A DNA stretch of 53,798 nucleotides from Bacillota bacterium (GTDB lineage: Bacteria; Bacillota; Sulfobacillia; Sulfobacillales; Sulfobacillaceae): positions 1 through 53,798 of the forward strand of contig JAJZZH010000151.1 in assembly GCA_021797675.1 (NCBI GenBank). The letters run 5' to 3'. Shown here piece by piece: positions 17,158 through 24,754 of this stretch. Each line of letters begins with the position of its first letter. Within the stretch, counting starts at the first letter, position 1. Both the position numbers and the translations under genes were made by a program. The notes beneath the pieces were generated by a model, which had not been told where the DNA came from, did no database searches, and saw nothing but the letters and a program-made list of their open reading frames with translations.

Positions 17158-18286
17158 AGTCCAAGATATCTTTGTCCAATATGGTCCGGCCTACCAGCAG
17201 ACGCATTCCCTGACGCGCGAGCAACGGCAAGTGCTCGAGGCCCTTCAGACGTGTCGGACGGCCGCCTTAGGCGGCCATGTCGACGTCTGCGACACCTGCG
17301 GGGTCCTTCAGATCTCCTACAACTCCTGCCGCAATCGCCACTGTCCCAAGTGTCAAGCCCTACGCCAAGCCCGGTGGGTGGCCGCGCGGACGGAGGATCT
17401 GCTGAATGTGGGGTACTTTCACGTCGTCTTCACCCTCCCGGAGGCCCTGCATCCCGTGGCGTTACAGAACCCTCGGGTGGTCTATGGTCTGTTGTTTCGC
17501 GCGGCGGCGGACACCCTCACCGAGTTGGCCGCCGATCCGACCTATTTGGGGGCCCGCATCGGGATGACCGCCGTCTTGCACACGTGGGGCCAAAACCTGA
17601 TGTACCATCCCCATCTGCATGTGATCGTCCCCGGCGGGGGCCTGACCCCCACCGGCACGTGGCAGCCCTCGCGGAAAAAGTTCTTTCTTCCGGTCAAAGT
17701 GCTGAGCCGCGTGTTTCGGGGCAAGTTTCTCGCCTATTTGCAGGAGGCGCAGCTCGAATTTCACGGGGCCGTCGAAGCTCTCCGCGATCCCGGGGCGTTT
17801 GCCGCTTGGCTTACGCCGCTGTACGCGAAGGAGTGGGTCGTGTACTGCAAACCGCCCTTTGCCAATGCCCGCCGGGTGGTCGCCTATCTGGGGCGCTACA
17901 CCCATCGAGTGGCCATCTCGAACGCGCGCATCCTGCGCCTGGAAGCGGGGCAGGTGACGTTTCGGTGGCGGGACTACCGGGATGGGAATCGGCAGAAGGA
18001 GAGGACCGTGTCGGCGGAGGAATTTATCCGGCGCTTTCTGTTACACGTGTTGCCTCCGGGGTTGACGCGGATTCGCCATTATGGCTTCTTAAGTCCGCGC
18101 AACAAGCCCACCCAGCTCAAGCAGTGTCAACGCCTGACGCAGACGCTGCCGCCGATCGACGTGCCTCGCACCACCCTGGAGCTCTTGCAACAGCTCCTCG
18201 GCCGGGATGTGACCGTCTGTCTCGCCTGTGGGGTCGGCCATCTCCGACGCCTGCGGGCGTCCCCGGCGGACCTCTTAACTGCATAG
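17147..18286 (+). CDS. IS91-family HUH (Y2) transposase
   Basis: Rolling-circle transposase of 379 residues. An N-terminal zinc-binding region (about residues 45-68) has Cys pairs in CDTCG, CRNRHCPKCQ. The HUH metal site is MYHPHLHVIVPGGG (about residues 152-165), and the paired catalytic tyrosines lie in AYLGRYTHRVAIS (Y-x-x-x-Y, about 247-251). A zinc-knuckle-like CLACG is near the C-terminus. These are the hallmarks of IS91-type enzymes, which nick one strand and transpose by rolling circle. The gene is intact and coupled to the recombinase upstream. Confidence 0.93.
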   Translation: MAVEVQDIFVQYGPAYQQTHSLTREQRQVLEALQTCRTAALGGHVDVCDTCGVLQISYNSCRNRHCPKCQALRQARWVAARTEDLLNVGYFHVVFTLPEALHPVALQNPRVVYGLLFRAAADTLTELAADPTYLGARIGMTAVLHTWGQNLMYHPHLHVIVPGGGLTPTGTWQPSRKKFFLPVKVLSRVFRGKFLAYLQEAQLEFHGAVEALRDPGAFAAWLTPLYAKEWVVYCKPPFANARRVVAYLGRYTHRVAISNARILRLEAGQVTFRWRDYRDGNRQKERTVSAEEFIRRFLLHVLPPGLTRIRHYGFLSPRNKPTQLKQCQRLTQTLPPIDVPRTTLELLQQLLGRDVTVCLACGVGHLRRLRASPADLLTA

Positions 18287-18474
18287 CGGGTCTCCCGGTC
18301 GTAGCCCCTTCGGTGGGGAGGGGGAACCTGTCGCGTCCGATGGCGCTGACCTCGGGTCGCACCCTCGGCGGGGCCCGCATCGCCGGGCAAAGTGCCCTGC
18401 CGTCGCCGTCGATGGAGGGGGTCCGGAAGATTGATTGCCCATAGGGCGCTCGACCGACCGCGGTGTAGTCCAAT

Positions 18475-18545
18475 AGAGTTATCGCAAGTCCTTGGCAGTG
18501 CCTCGTCAGGGACCTTTTTTGTTCCTCAGGACTTCCGATAACTCT
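18475..18545. repeat. 71-bp imperfect palindrome abutting the IS91-like element
   Basis: Outer arms AGAGTTATCGCAAGTCC (18475-18491) and its complement with one mismatch (18529-18545) flank a 37-base centre that contains a terminator-shaped hairpin. The arms may be the ends of a small non-autonomous element, or two IS ends joined by internal deletion. They share one base with the IS91-like right boundary. Confidence 0.6.
18488..18520 (+). terminator. Intrinsic terminator inside the palindrome
   Basis: GTCCTTG pairs with CAGGGAC (one G-T pair) around a 12-base loop, followed by CTTTTTT. It would stop transcripts leaving the IS91-like transposase gene. Confidence 0.6.
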
Positions 18546-18890
18546 CTATTTAGTATGCCTATTGACCGAGGATTGGTGTGGGATCCATCGGGCTAACGGC
18601 CCCAATAAATTCCACAAATTCTCGTTTCCTGACTTGCGGAACTTGGGTTGCAAGGGCTTTGTTGGTGCTGGACGCACCTGGTGCCCGCGCGGTAAGTTCG
18701 GGTTTGCGGTGATTCCCGTCGCATTTTGCGACGGGCTATTGGCGTGCGCTCAATGCGCCTCCAAGAGACGGTTCCTTGCAGCTGGCATCAGTCGTGAGAG
18801 CGTTGCCCTAAACCCTTCAGACATAGTCGCCTCATACGATCGTAATATATGGGGGCTAATGGGTAAGGATTAGGGCTTTAGCCGTGGGGT
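18546..18890. other. Gene-free gap with a perfect hairpin
   Basis: No supported gene. A perfect 9-bp stem with a 3-base loop lies near 18714-18736 (CCCGTCGCA / TGCGACGGG), without a T-tract. An open frame of about 100 codons at 18562-18873 has no ribosome binding site and no recognisable features. Confidence 0.4.
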
Positions 18891-19874
18891 CTATGACCGG
18901 CGATCAAAAACCTGAGCCCGAACGTCTTCGGGCAACCTCGCCTTGACCCATTCAGCGTCCGTAGGCTCATACAAGCCGGTCGATAGATATCGTTCTCCCG
19001 CGTCGGCAAAAATGAGCACCATATGTCGGCCTGCATACTCACCAGTTTTGGCCAACTCTTCGGCGGCGTGGTACACGGCGCCGGAAGAGATGCCCACCAA
19101 CACTCCTTCTTGCCGGGGCAACATCCTTGCCGCTGACCAGGCCGCATCATCAGTGACGGACACCACCCGGTCGACGACCTGGGGGTCATAGACGGCAGGG
19201 ATGAACCCAGCACCAATCCCTTGAATCTTATGAGGCCCGGGCTGACGGCCGGACAGCACCGACGAACCCGCCGGCTCGACCGCCACAACCTCTATCGACG
19301 GATTCATCCGCTTCAGGTAGCGGCCTGTGCCAGCGATGGTGCCTCCGGTGCCTACTCCGGCAACAAGCACGTCGATGCGGCCGTCAGTATCCTGCCACAG
19401 TTCAGGACCGGTGGTTTCTTCATGCACCCGGGGATTGGCCGGGTTTTCGTGCTGCCGTAACATTAACCCTTCATCCATGGCTTGAGCCGCCGCCTTGGCG
19501 CGTTCGATGGCGCCTCGGGTGCCCTCGCTCTGCGGCGTCTCAATGACGGTGGCGCCATAGGCCCAAAAAAGCTGTTTGCGCTCCACACTCTGCCCCGCCG
19601 GCATAAAAATGATCAGCCGCAGCCGAAGCTCTGCGCAGACCATGGCCAGGGCAACGCCTGTGTTTCCGGACGTCGCCTCGATAATCACCGTGTCGGCGTG
19701 GATCAATCCGCGATCGCGCGCATCTTGGATCAACGACCAAGCGGTCCGATCCTTGATCGACCCTCCCGGATTAAATCCTTCCAGCTTAGCCGCCACGTTG
19801 AGGGCATACCGATTCGAGATACTGGTCAAGCGCACCAACGGAGTGCGTCCAATCAAACGTTCCAATTCTGCCAT
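18891..19874 (-). CDS. cysK: Cysteine synthase (O-acetylserine sulfhydrylase)
   Basis: PLP-dependent fold-type II enzyme of 327 residues making cysteine from O-acetylserine and sulfide. The N-terminal LIGRTPLVRLTSI is diagnostic. The PLP lysine is K41 in NPGGSIKDR, the substrate loop is EATSGNTGVAL (about 67-77), and the phosphate-binding loop is VGTGGTIAGTG (about 173-183). GISSGA near residue 268 contacts the PLP pyridine. The length is normal. A CysM or cystathionine beta-synthase-like role cannot be excluded by eye. The serine acetyltransferase that would supply its substrate is encoded 27 kb away at 46440. The gene stands alone, upstream neighbour tatA being co-directional. Confidence 0.9.
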   Translation of the reverse strand: MAELERLIGRTPLVRLTSISNRYALNVAAKLEGFNPGGSIKDRTAWSLIQDARDRGLIHADTVIIEATSGNTGVALAMVCAELRLRLIIFMPAGQSVERKQLFWAYGATVIETPQSEGTRGAIERAKAAAQAMDEGLMLRQHENPANPRVHEETTGPELWQDTDGRIDVLVAGVGTGGTIAGTGRYLKRMNPSIEVVAVEPAGSSVLSGRQPGPHKIQGIGAGFIPAVYDPQVVDRVVSVTDDAAWSAARMLPRQEGVLVGISSGAVYHAAEELAKTGEYAGRHMVLIFADAGERYLSTGLYEPTDAEWVKARLPEDVRAQVFDRRS

Positions 19875-19919
19875 AGCCCGTCCTTCACGTTGGGACGCGT
19901 GAGCGCCAACTGAATATGA

Positions 19920-20132
19920 TTATACCGTATCTCTAGGACTCTGGTCGACGTCCTCTCCATCCTTTGTCGACGCGAGGTTCTCCGAAACTATACCGACCAT
20001 TGCCTGTCGAAATTCCCGTATGCTGCGACCGAGGCCGGCACCGATTTCCGGCAGTTTCTTGGGACCAAACAAGAGCAGTGCGACAATCAGCAATAGAATG
20101 ATGTGGACCGGATTCAGCAAATCAAATCCCAT
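19920..20132 (-). CDS. tatA: Sec-independent translocase TatA/E
   Basis: Protein of 70 residues with one N-terminal membrane helix (HIILLLIVALLLFGPKKLP) whose FGPKKLPEIG hinge leads into the amphipathic helix GLGRSIREFRQAM and a short polar tail. This is the classic TatA/E layout; it oligomerises with TatC to export folded proteins bearing twin-Arg signals. The start at 20132 is preceded by GGGAG at five bases; the much longer open frame upstream is not real. No tatC lies in the window. It is 98 bases downstream of the gatD-like gene and may share its transcript. Confidence 0.92.
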   Translation of the reverse strand: MGFDLLNPVHIILLLIVALLLFGPKKLPEIGAGLGRSIREFRQAMVGIVSENLASTKDGEDVDQSPRDTV

Positions 20133-20230
20133 CGATACTCCCTGCCTTTCCGCGTGTTTCCCTCTGCTCCCTTGATTGGCTGATGCCTTCGTGGCAACGC
20201 GGCCAATGACGCGGTGCGAATTGGCGTCCG

Positions 20231-20998
20231 CTATCGGTTTCCCCGCAACCGACCATACCGCGCAATGACATCCGTGTGCGCCAGGTACTCCCAGTGGTCT
20301 CCAAGGGGCTCGAGCCGGATTCCAGAGGCTTTGTAAGCCAATGTCCACTCCAAGAAGCGATCGGCCAGCTGCGGATTTTTGGGCAACAGCGATCCATGGA
20401 GGTAGGTGCCGATGACGTGATTGCGGATGGCACCTTCCGTGCAGTCGGTGCCATTATTGCCAGATCCCTTGCCGACGCTTGCTAGTGGGGTCGCTCGGGG
20501 GCCCAAAAAGGTCCTCCCCCCATGGTTCTCAAATCCCACCAACGTCTTCGGCGTGATGTCAATAACTCCAACCTCGGCCACCACGTTGCCGATTTGTCGC
20601 CGGTGACTCCCGGCTTCCGTACGCACATCTAAAAATCCTGCCCCAGATAAGGTACGACCATCGGCTGTCACATATTCCTGCCCCAGCAGCTGGTATGCCC
20701 CGCAAATCGCCAACATGGGCAGACCCCGCTCCAGCCGGGGAACGATGGCTTCTGCGCGGTGCAGAAAATCATCGGCAATCCGCACCTGGTGCGAATCTTC
20801 ACCGCCGCCCATAAACAGCAGGTCGATAGCATCCCAATCGACCAGGCTGCCAGGTTCAATGGGCACCACCTCGACTCCCATGCCCCGCCACTGCAGTCTT
20901 CGGATAAGCGCCAGCACATTGCCGCGGTCACCGTAAAGACTCATCTCAGCCGGATAGAGGTGGCCCACTCTTACCGTAACGTCCACGCCCACCTTCAT
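20231..20998 (-). CDS. gatD: Lipid II isoglutaminyl synthase glutaminase subunit
   Basis: Class I (CobB/CobQ-like) glutamine amidotransferase of 255 residues without a synthetase domain. Matches to GatD are close: GHLYPAEMSLYGDRGN, MGGGEDSHQVRIADD, nucleophile Cys99 in LAICGAYQLLG, GFENHGGRTFLG, GNNGTDCTEGA and GTYLHGSLLPKNPQLAD with the catalytic His. GatD with MurT amidates glutamate of lipid II in Gram-positive walls. MurT normally lies next to it but is absent here. Instead the upstream neighbour (52 bases) is a CbiB-like membrane protein. A role in cobamide amidation is a less likely alternative. Confidence 0.85.
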   Translation of the reverse strand: MKVGVDVTVRVGHLYPAEMSLYGDRGNVLALIRRLQWRGMGVEVVPIEPGSLVDWDAIDLLFMGGGEDSHQVRIADDFLHRAEAIVPRLERGLPMLAICGAYQLLGQEYVTADGRTLSGAGFLDVRTEAGSHRRQIGNVVAEVGVIDITPKTLVGFENHGGRTFLGPRATPLASVGKGSGNNGTDCTEGAIRNHVIGTYLHGSLLPKNPQLADRFLEWTLAYKASGIRLEPLGDHWEYLAHTDVIARYGRLRGNR

Positions 20999-21050
20999 CC
21001 TTCGCTTCTATCAGGTGTCGGCGACAACTTCCTCGTGGCGAAGAAATCTT

Positions 21051-22031
21051 TTACAGCCATCGCCCGGTAATCATCACTAAAAGGATTCCGCCCACAATAC
21101 TGACCAGCACCGTAACCCTGATCATTAAGCTTACCGCCATCAGGATCATCGAGGGGTCCAGATTTCGCTCCGTGCGCCCCACGGGTCTCGCCAAAGCCAA
21201 GACACCGTTCGTCATCCGTGCACCCCCAAGGCGAATTCCCAGCGCTCCCGCCATCGCTGCCTGCGAGTGACCAAATCGCCAAACCGAACCTGGTGACGGG
21301 CTGGACCGCACCGACTCCCAGGTAGACCAAAAACGTCCTTCGGTCGCCGCCACGGCCATGATGGCCCAACTGGTCAACGCCTCCGGCAGCGCCCGGGTCA
21401 CCTGGTGCACGGCGTGAGCAATACGATAGGGGTATTCGCCCCTGCGATGACCCTTCTCGGCCACCCCGTCCAAGGCGGCAATCGCCTTGTAGAGCCATAA
21501 GAAGGCGGGGCCCCCAATCAAGGCAAAGAATAATGGTGCAACAATCGCCTGGCCCAAGTTGTCCGCCACTGATTCTACGGTCGTTTTGATCAGATCCCGT
21601 GGCGACAAGGTGCCCGTCGGGCGGCCGGCCACCCTCGATAATTCTTCCCGCGACTCGTTCGTCCGGCCAATGACCAAATTGTGGTACACGGCCAACGACT
21701 TTAGCACCACGCTGCGAATCGGCAGGCCCCAGAACGTAAACACCACGATTCCCGCCCGAAATAACCAGACCGAAAGCCAATCCATCGTCACCAGCAGGGC
21801 CGTGATGGTCCCGAACACCGTCAGCGATACCACCGATAACCAAAACACTGAGGCCAGCGGCCCCCGCTCACGAATCGGGTTGCATAATCGCTCTGCCCCG
21901 AACGAAACTAAGTTCAGCGGATGGTACCGCCAAAACGGGTCGCCCAGAACAAGATCCAGCACCGCCCCTAAAAGAATCCACGCAGGTTGATCGAATCCGG
22001 ACCACACCGCCCCTATTCGACTCGCCCACAT
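21051..22031 (-). CDS. CbiB/CobD-like membrane protein, divergent
   Basis: Polytopic membrane protein of 326 residues homologous to adenosylcobinamide-phosphate synthase. Recognisable blocks are LDLVLGDPFWRYHPLN, TTVESVADNLGQAIVAPLFFALIGG (split here), LYKAIAALD and QAAMAGALGIRLGG. Several usually invariant positions differ: ESVAENxxDG reads ESVADNLGQA, the LDSM-GYKN segment reads LDGVAEKGHR, and the RLDD motif region reads HAVHQV. Function as a true cobamide enzyme is therefore uncertain. The ATG at 22031 follows AGGTGA six bases upstream; a longer frame to 22115 lacks support. No other cobalamin gene or B12 riboswitch is visible nearby. Confidence 0.65.
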   Translation of the reverse strand: MWASRIGAVWSGFDQPAWILLGAVLDLVLGDPFWRYHPLNLVSFGAERLCNPIRERGPLASVFWLSVVSLTVFGTITALLVTMDWLSVWLFRAGIVVFTFWGLPIRSVVLKSLAVYHNLVIGRTNESREELSRVAGRPTGTLSPRDLIKTTVESVADNLGQAIVAPLFFALIGGPAFLWLYKAIAALDGVAEKGHRRGEYPYRIAHAVHQVTRALPEALTSWAIMAVAATEGRFWSTWESVRSSPSPGSVWRFGHSQAAMAGALGIRLGGARMTNGVLALARPVGRTERNLDPSMILMAVSLMIRVTVLVSIVGGILLVMITGRWL

Positions 22032-22462
22032 CACCGACTCACCTCTTCGTGTTCCGCAAATCATGCGCTTCAGATTGGGTGACGGGACCGACCGAACAAT
22101 GGCACTGACCGCCATGATCGTAGACTCCCCAATCCTCTAACCCAACCGCTCAATGTCTAACCCCATGTTCGCGATCAGCTTAGCACATTCTGGGTCGACT
22201 GAGGATCGGTCAAACGCCCCGGTGGCCGCCTGACCGAACACATTTAACCGGAACCGAAACGAGCGTCTCGGTGCGGGAATATGCACCTGCGGTTAGGTCC
22301 AAACGTTGGCACATTGTCTGTGCAAGGATGATCCAACGCGAAGCAGCCTCCGGCTTCGATAGCTAGTCGATTCCGGGGGCCACCTTGCTGAGCAGGTTCT
22401 CTATCCGCGCAACCTAAAATGGTGATAGGTCAATGGCACCGACCATCGAGGCTCCCCACCCC
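22032..22462. other. Intergenic region, nothing recognised
   Basis: Between the CbiB-like gene start and the end of the basic lipoprotein gene. I searched the minus strand for a cobalamin riboswitch and a promoter for the CbiB-like gene and found neither in a convincing form. Confidence 0.35.
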
Positions 22463-22951
22463 CTAGTGAGTTGGTGTATAGCGAGAGCTGAAAGGAGCCA
22501 TCGCCGTCATGGACACCGTCACCGGGCGGGTCCGGGTCGTCTTGCCCAGCCGAGCCCGAGACTGGGCCGAGCCACGAATCTTCTTGGCGTGTTTTTTCAC
22601 CCGACGATCATTGACCGCTGGCGAATTTCCTCGTGTCCGCTTTCCGCCGCGGCCAACCTGATGCTTGGTCCGCCGAGCAAACCGTATCGCCTTGCGACCA
22701 GCCTTTTTGACCGCCCGCTTCCCGCGTTTGGTCGCCTTGGCCCCCAATCTCTGGCTCCGCTTAGCTGCGGTCTTGAGCCCCTGCTTGCCTTTGGCGGTGC
22801 CGCTTTGCACATTGTGCCCACCCTCGCGCATCCCAGCGATTGTCTTATTACCAGCCCGGTGGACATTCGGGCCCAAGGCCGCCGCCCCGCACCCAGCCGT
22901 CAACATGAGTGCGGCCAAGGCCCCGACCGTCCAGTATTTCACGTGCGGCAT
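22463..22951 (-). CDS. Lipoprotein with histone H1-like basic tail
   Basis: Protein of 162 residues starting with a lipoprotein signal: basic start, hydrophobic helix and the lipobox LTAG-Cys at position 21. The mature part is extremely basic and Ala/Gly-rich, with about 39 Lys/Arg and only two Asp/Glu in about 142 residues. KR and KK pairs are spaced through it (for example KATKRGKRAVKKAGRKAIRF), resembling histone H1 or HU tails. GGGGGAG lies five bases before the ATG, supporting a real gene. I know no family with this combination. It could bind DNA, anionic wall polymer or acidic polysaccharide outside the cell (inference). Confidence 0.6.
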   Translation of the reverse strand: MPHVKYWTVGALAALMLTAGCGAAALGPNVHRAGNKTIAGMREGGHNVQSGTAKGKQGLKTAAKRSQRLGAKATKRGKRAVKKAGRKAIRFARRTKHQVGRGGKRTRGNSPAVNDRRVKKHAKKIRGSAQSRARLGKTTRTRPVTVSMTAMAPFSSRYTPTH

Positions 22952-23126
22952 CAGAACTCCCCCTTATTCAGTTTGCCTACAGCATTCCCAGCCGGGCGCC
23001 ACCTATCCGTTCATTCCGGCCGGGCGCCCACCGTGTCCGCGATTGGCCGGCCCATTGTCTTCAAAAAGGTTCCACGGCTGGCGCGAGGCAGTCCCTGCCG
23101 TGGTCGCCCGGAGCCTTCCAAGTGGG

Positions 23127-23132
23127 TATAAT
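23127..23132 (+). promoter_or_regulatory. Perfect -10 box before the unknown gene
   Basis: TATAAT at 23127-23132, 37 bases upstream of the GTG start at 23170. No good -35 hexamer is present at 16-18 bases, so an activator may be needed or this is chance. Confidence 0.35.
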
Positions 23133-23169
23133 AAGGCACGTAATTTCTTGCTCGGAAGGAGTGCTGCAT

Positions 23170-23739
23170 GTGGAGACGCCAACCATAGGCGGCGATCTCG
23201 GTCGGCGCCTGCGCGAACAGATCGAGCAAACGTACCTCACCCAAGGACAGCTGTTTGGCATGGTTCCCCAATCCGCCCTGACCGTTGAAGAGCGCCAGCA
23301 ATTGCTCACGGCCGGGTGGACGTCACGGAACTTTGTCGATGCACCCATGATGGAACCGCCGATGCTGGAAATTCGCTGGCCCGATCTCAAGAGCCGGCAT
23401 CGTGACGCCACCATTCACCGCGTCTATCACCGGGTTCCGGCGCAGACACCCTGGATCGGGAACCGTGCCGAGATTTTGGAGGAGATGCTGGGATCCGCCT
23501 GGGAGGCTAAGGAAGACGAGCTGAGGACGGTGCTCAGCGCGTGGTGTTATGCATCAGCCTGGACGACGCCGACAGTAGAACTCGAATCCACCCAGCCGGT
23601 GGAATCGTCCGAGGTCTTTTTTTTCTACACGGAGGCTATGCGTACGGCCACATTGCGCATTTTGAAAAAAGGCACCGGTGCTCCGAATGAAACCGACACC
23701 TTCTGGGATTTGCTCGACGCCCTAATCAAGGACGAATGA
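23170..23739 (+). CDS. Uncharacterised protein, 189 residues
   Basis: I do not recognise a family. The protein is soluble, mildly acidic, with no signal or membrane helix. Features are an N-terminal helical segment (RRLREQIEQTYLTQGQ), a Pro-rich patch (DAPMMEPPMLEIRWPDLK) and a C-terminal region with VFFFYTEAMRTATLRILKK followed by an acidic end (FWDLLDALIKDE). The GTG at 23170 is chosen because GGAAGGAG lies eight bases upstream; the open frame extends 87 codons further without a site. It diverges from the basic lipoprotein gene, sharing a 218-base intergenic region. Confidence 0.6.
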   Translation: METPTIGGDLGRRLREQIEQTYLTQGQLFGMVPQSALTVEERQQLLTAGWTSRNFVDAPMMEPPMLEIRWPDLKSRHRDATIHRVYHRVPAQTPWIGNRAEILEEMLGSAWEAKEDELRTVLSAWCYASAWTTPTVELESTQPVESSEVFFFYTEAMRTATLRILKKGTGAPNETDTFWDLLDALIKDE

Positions 23740-23852
23740 ACTGCCCGGTCCCTCAGTTCTCGGGCTGATCCGTCGGTATCAAAGGGGCAATCTCGGACTC
23801 GCCAGCGGAGGCATGCAGTCTGATTCTCCCGCTCCTACCATTTTGTACACTC

Positions 23853-23877
23853 GGTTCGCCGTCGCATGCGGCGAACC
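23853..23877 (+). terminator. Perfect 9-bp hairpin after the unknown gene
   Basis: GGTTCGCCG / CGGCGAACC with a 7-base loop, about 115 bases past the stop at 23739. Only weak T content follows, so termination is uncertain. Confidence 0.4.
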
Positions 23878-23884
23878 ATTTCTG

Positions 23885-24189
23885 AACCCCTCCCCACGGC
23901 TAAAGCCACGCGGACCATCGCTTGGGCACGCGTCGCCGCAGACACCGGTTTGCGATAAGGCCGTCGTCCAGGGGTTGAATTCGACCACTGCCGGCGCTTT
24001 CAGCCTTGCTGGTCTCAATGGTCAGAAACACGTTGGGATCCCGAACGCTGAAGGGATCGGCCAAAACGCTTTGGGAAAGCCTGGGGGCTCAACCCCTCGC
24101 TTTGGATCGTGGTGTCCCCGGCGAGGATCTGATGGCAGATACAATCGACGGTAGGACGGATTCGCCCAATCGCAGGGGGGGACGGGCCA
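23885..24189 (+). mobile_element. IS200/IS605/IS607-type debris
   Basis: The motif CCCCACGGCTAAAGCC at 23888-23903 resembles the end hairpins of TnpB-bearing elements, but its second arm is degenerate. The following 200 bases contain no gene and lead directly into the TnpA and TnpB fragments. Assignment by resemblance and position. Confidence 0.35.
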
Positions 24190-24273
24190 ATGGCCCTAAA
24201 AGGCCGTGGCGCGGCAGGAACTTTGATTGTGGCCTATAAAGATCGCGTGACCCGGTTTGCCTTGGATGGCTAG
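24190..24273 (+). pseudogene. IS607 TnpA internal fragment
   Basis: A 27-codon frame contains GTLIVAYKDRVTRFALDG, matching the conserved VAYKDRLTRFGF segment of IS607-family serine recombinases. It ends in a stop right after it. Neither the HTH nor the catalytic Ser region is recognisable upstream. Confidence 0.55.
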
Positions 24274-24274
24274 C

Positions 24275-24452
24275 GTGTGGACTTGTCCATCCTGCGGAGT
24301 GACCAGTAACCTGGGAACGCAACATCAACGCGACGATTGATCTCAAACAACTGGCGGTCCGAACTGCCCCACCCATCGCGTCGACTTCGGCAACAATGCC
24401 GACGGTTCCGTTCTCCAAGGACGTAATCGCATGGGAAAGTCACGCCGGTTAG
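24275..24452 (+). pseudogene. TnpB C-terminal fragment
   Basis: One frame gives WTCPSCGVT, the first half of the TnpB zinc ribbon. After a frameshift near 24310 a second frame reads ERNINATIDLKQLAVRTAPP and runs 45 codons to a TAG at 24450-24452, matching the end of TnpB (consensus RDxNAAxNL). The second Cys pair is missing, so this RNA-guided nuclease relative is dead. The TnpA fragment directly upstream keeps the IS607 gene order. Confidence 0.65.
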
Positions 24453-24754
24453 ATACGAAGCGAGACCCGCCGGCTTGCCAGCGGCTTCGGCGCAGGCAGG
24501 ATTTGGTGGTCCTCAAAGACCACCGAATTTGCAGCAAAAAAGATGGGCAGACGAATCATTGACGAAAAGGTTCCGCGCGACTAGACTGCCAATAACTGAC
24601 CCAGTCCCGCATGACCCGTAGGATGAGCCGTTTGCCCAGGGGGCGTAAACCGCTTCCGCCATCGGTCGCTCGGCGGATTCAGTCCCCAAGCAGGGAGACG
24701 AGACAGGCCCCGGGTTCCGTGGCATTAGACACCCGTAGAAGAAAGGCGGCAGCC
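24453..24754. other. Gap before proC
   Basis: About 300 bases without a gene. It probably includes the old right end of the IS607 fossil. No clear proC promoter was found. Confidence 0.35.

Larger units (their letters stand above)
16129..18475 (+). mobile_element. IS91-like element with recombinase and Y2 transposase
   Basis: A 2.35-kb unit bounded by an inverted repeat matching at 15 of 16 bases: TATTGGACTAAACCGC at 16129-16144 and its complement (with C for A at position 11) at 18460-18475. It carries a tyrosine recombinase overlapping an HUH/Y2 transposase, the gene pair known from IS91-family elements. Both genes appear intact. The left end lies in an istB remnant and the right end abuts a long imperfect palindrome. 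IS91 elements usually have no clear terminal inverted repeats, so the boundaries are my inference. Confidence 0.75.

Noticed and set aside
17251-18444. 397-codon frame overlapping the Y2 transposase
   Set aside because: Out-of-frame shadow caused by high GC; the transposase frame carries all the motifs.
18562-18873. 103-codon frame between the IS91-like element and cysK
   Set aside because: No ribosome binding site, no recognisable motif, and it contains the perfect hairpin.
20995-21843. 282-codon frame overlapping the CbiB-like gene
   Set aside because: Gly-rich, low-complexity shadow on the same strand; the other frame matches CbiB blocks and membrane helices.
22032-22462. Possible cobalamin riboswitch upstream of the CbiB-like gene
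   Set aside because: The conserved B12-box and surrounding elements are absent on the minus strand.
22433-23288. Plus-strand frames opposite the basic lipoprotein
   Set aside because: Arise from the complement of Lys/Arg codons; the minus-strand gene has the lipobox and ribosome binding site.
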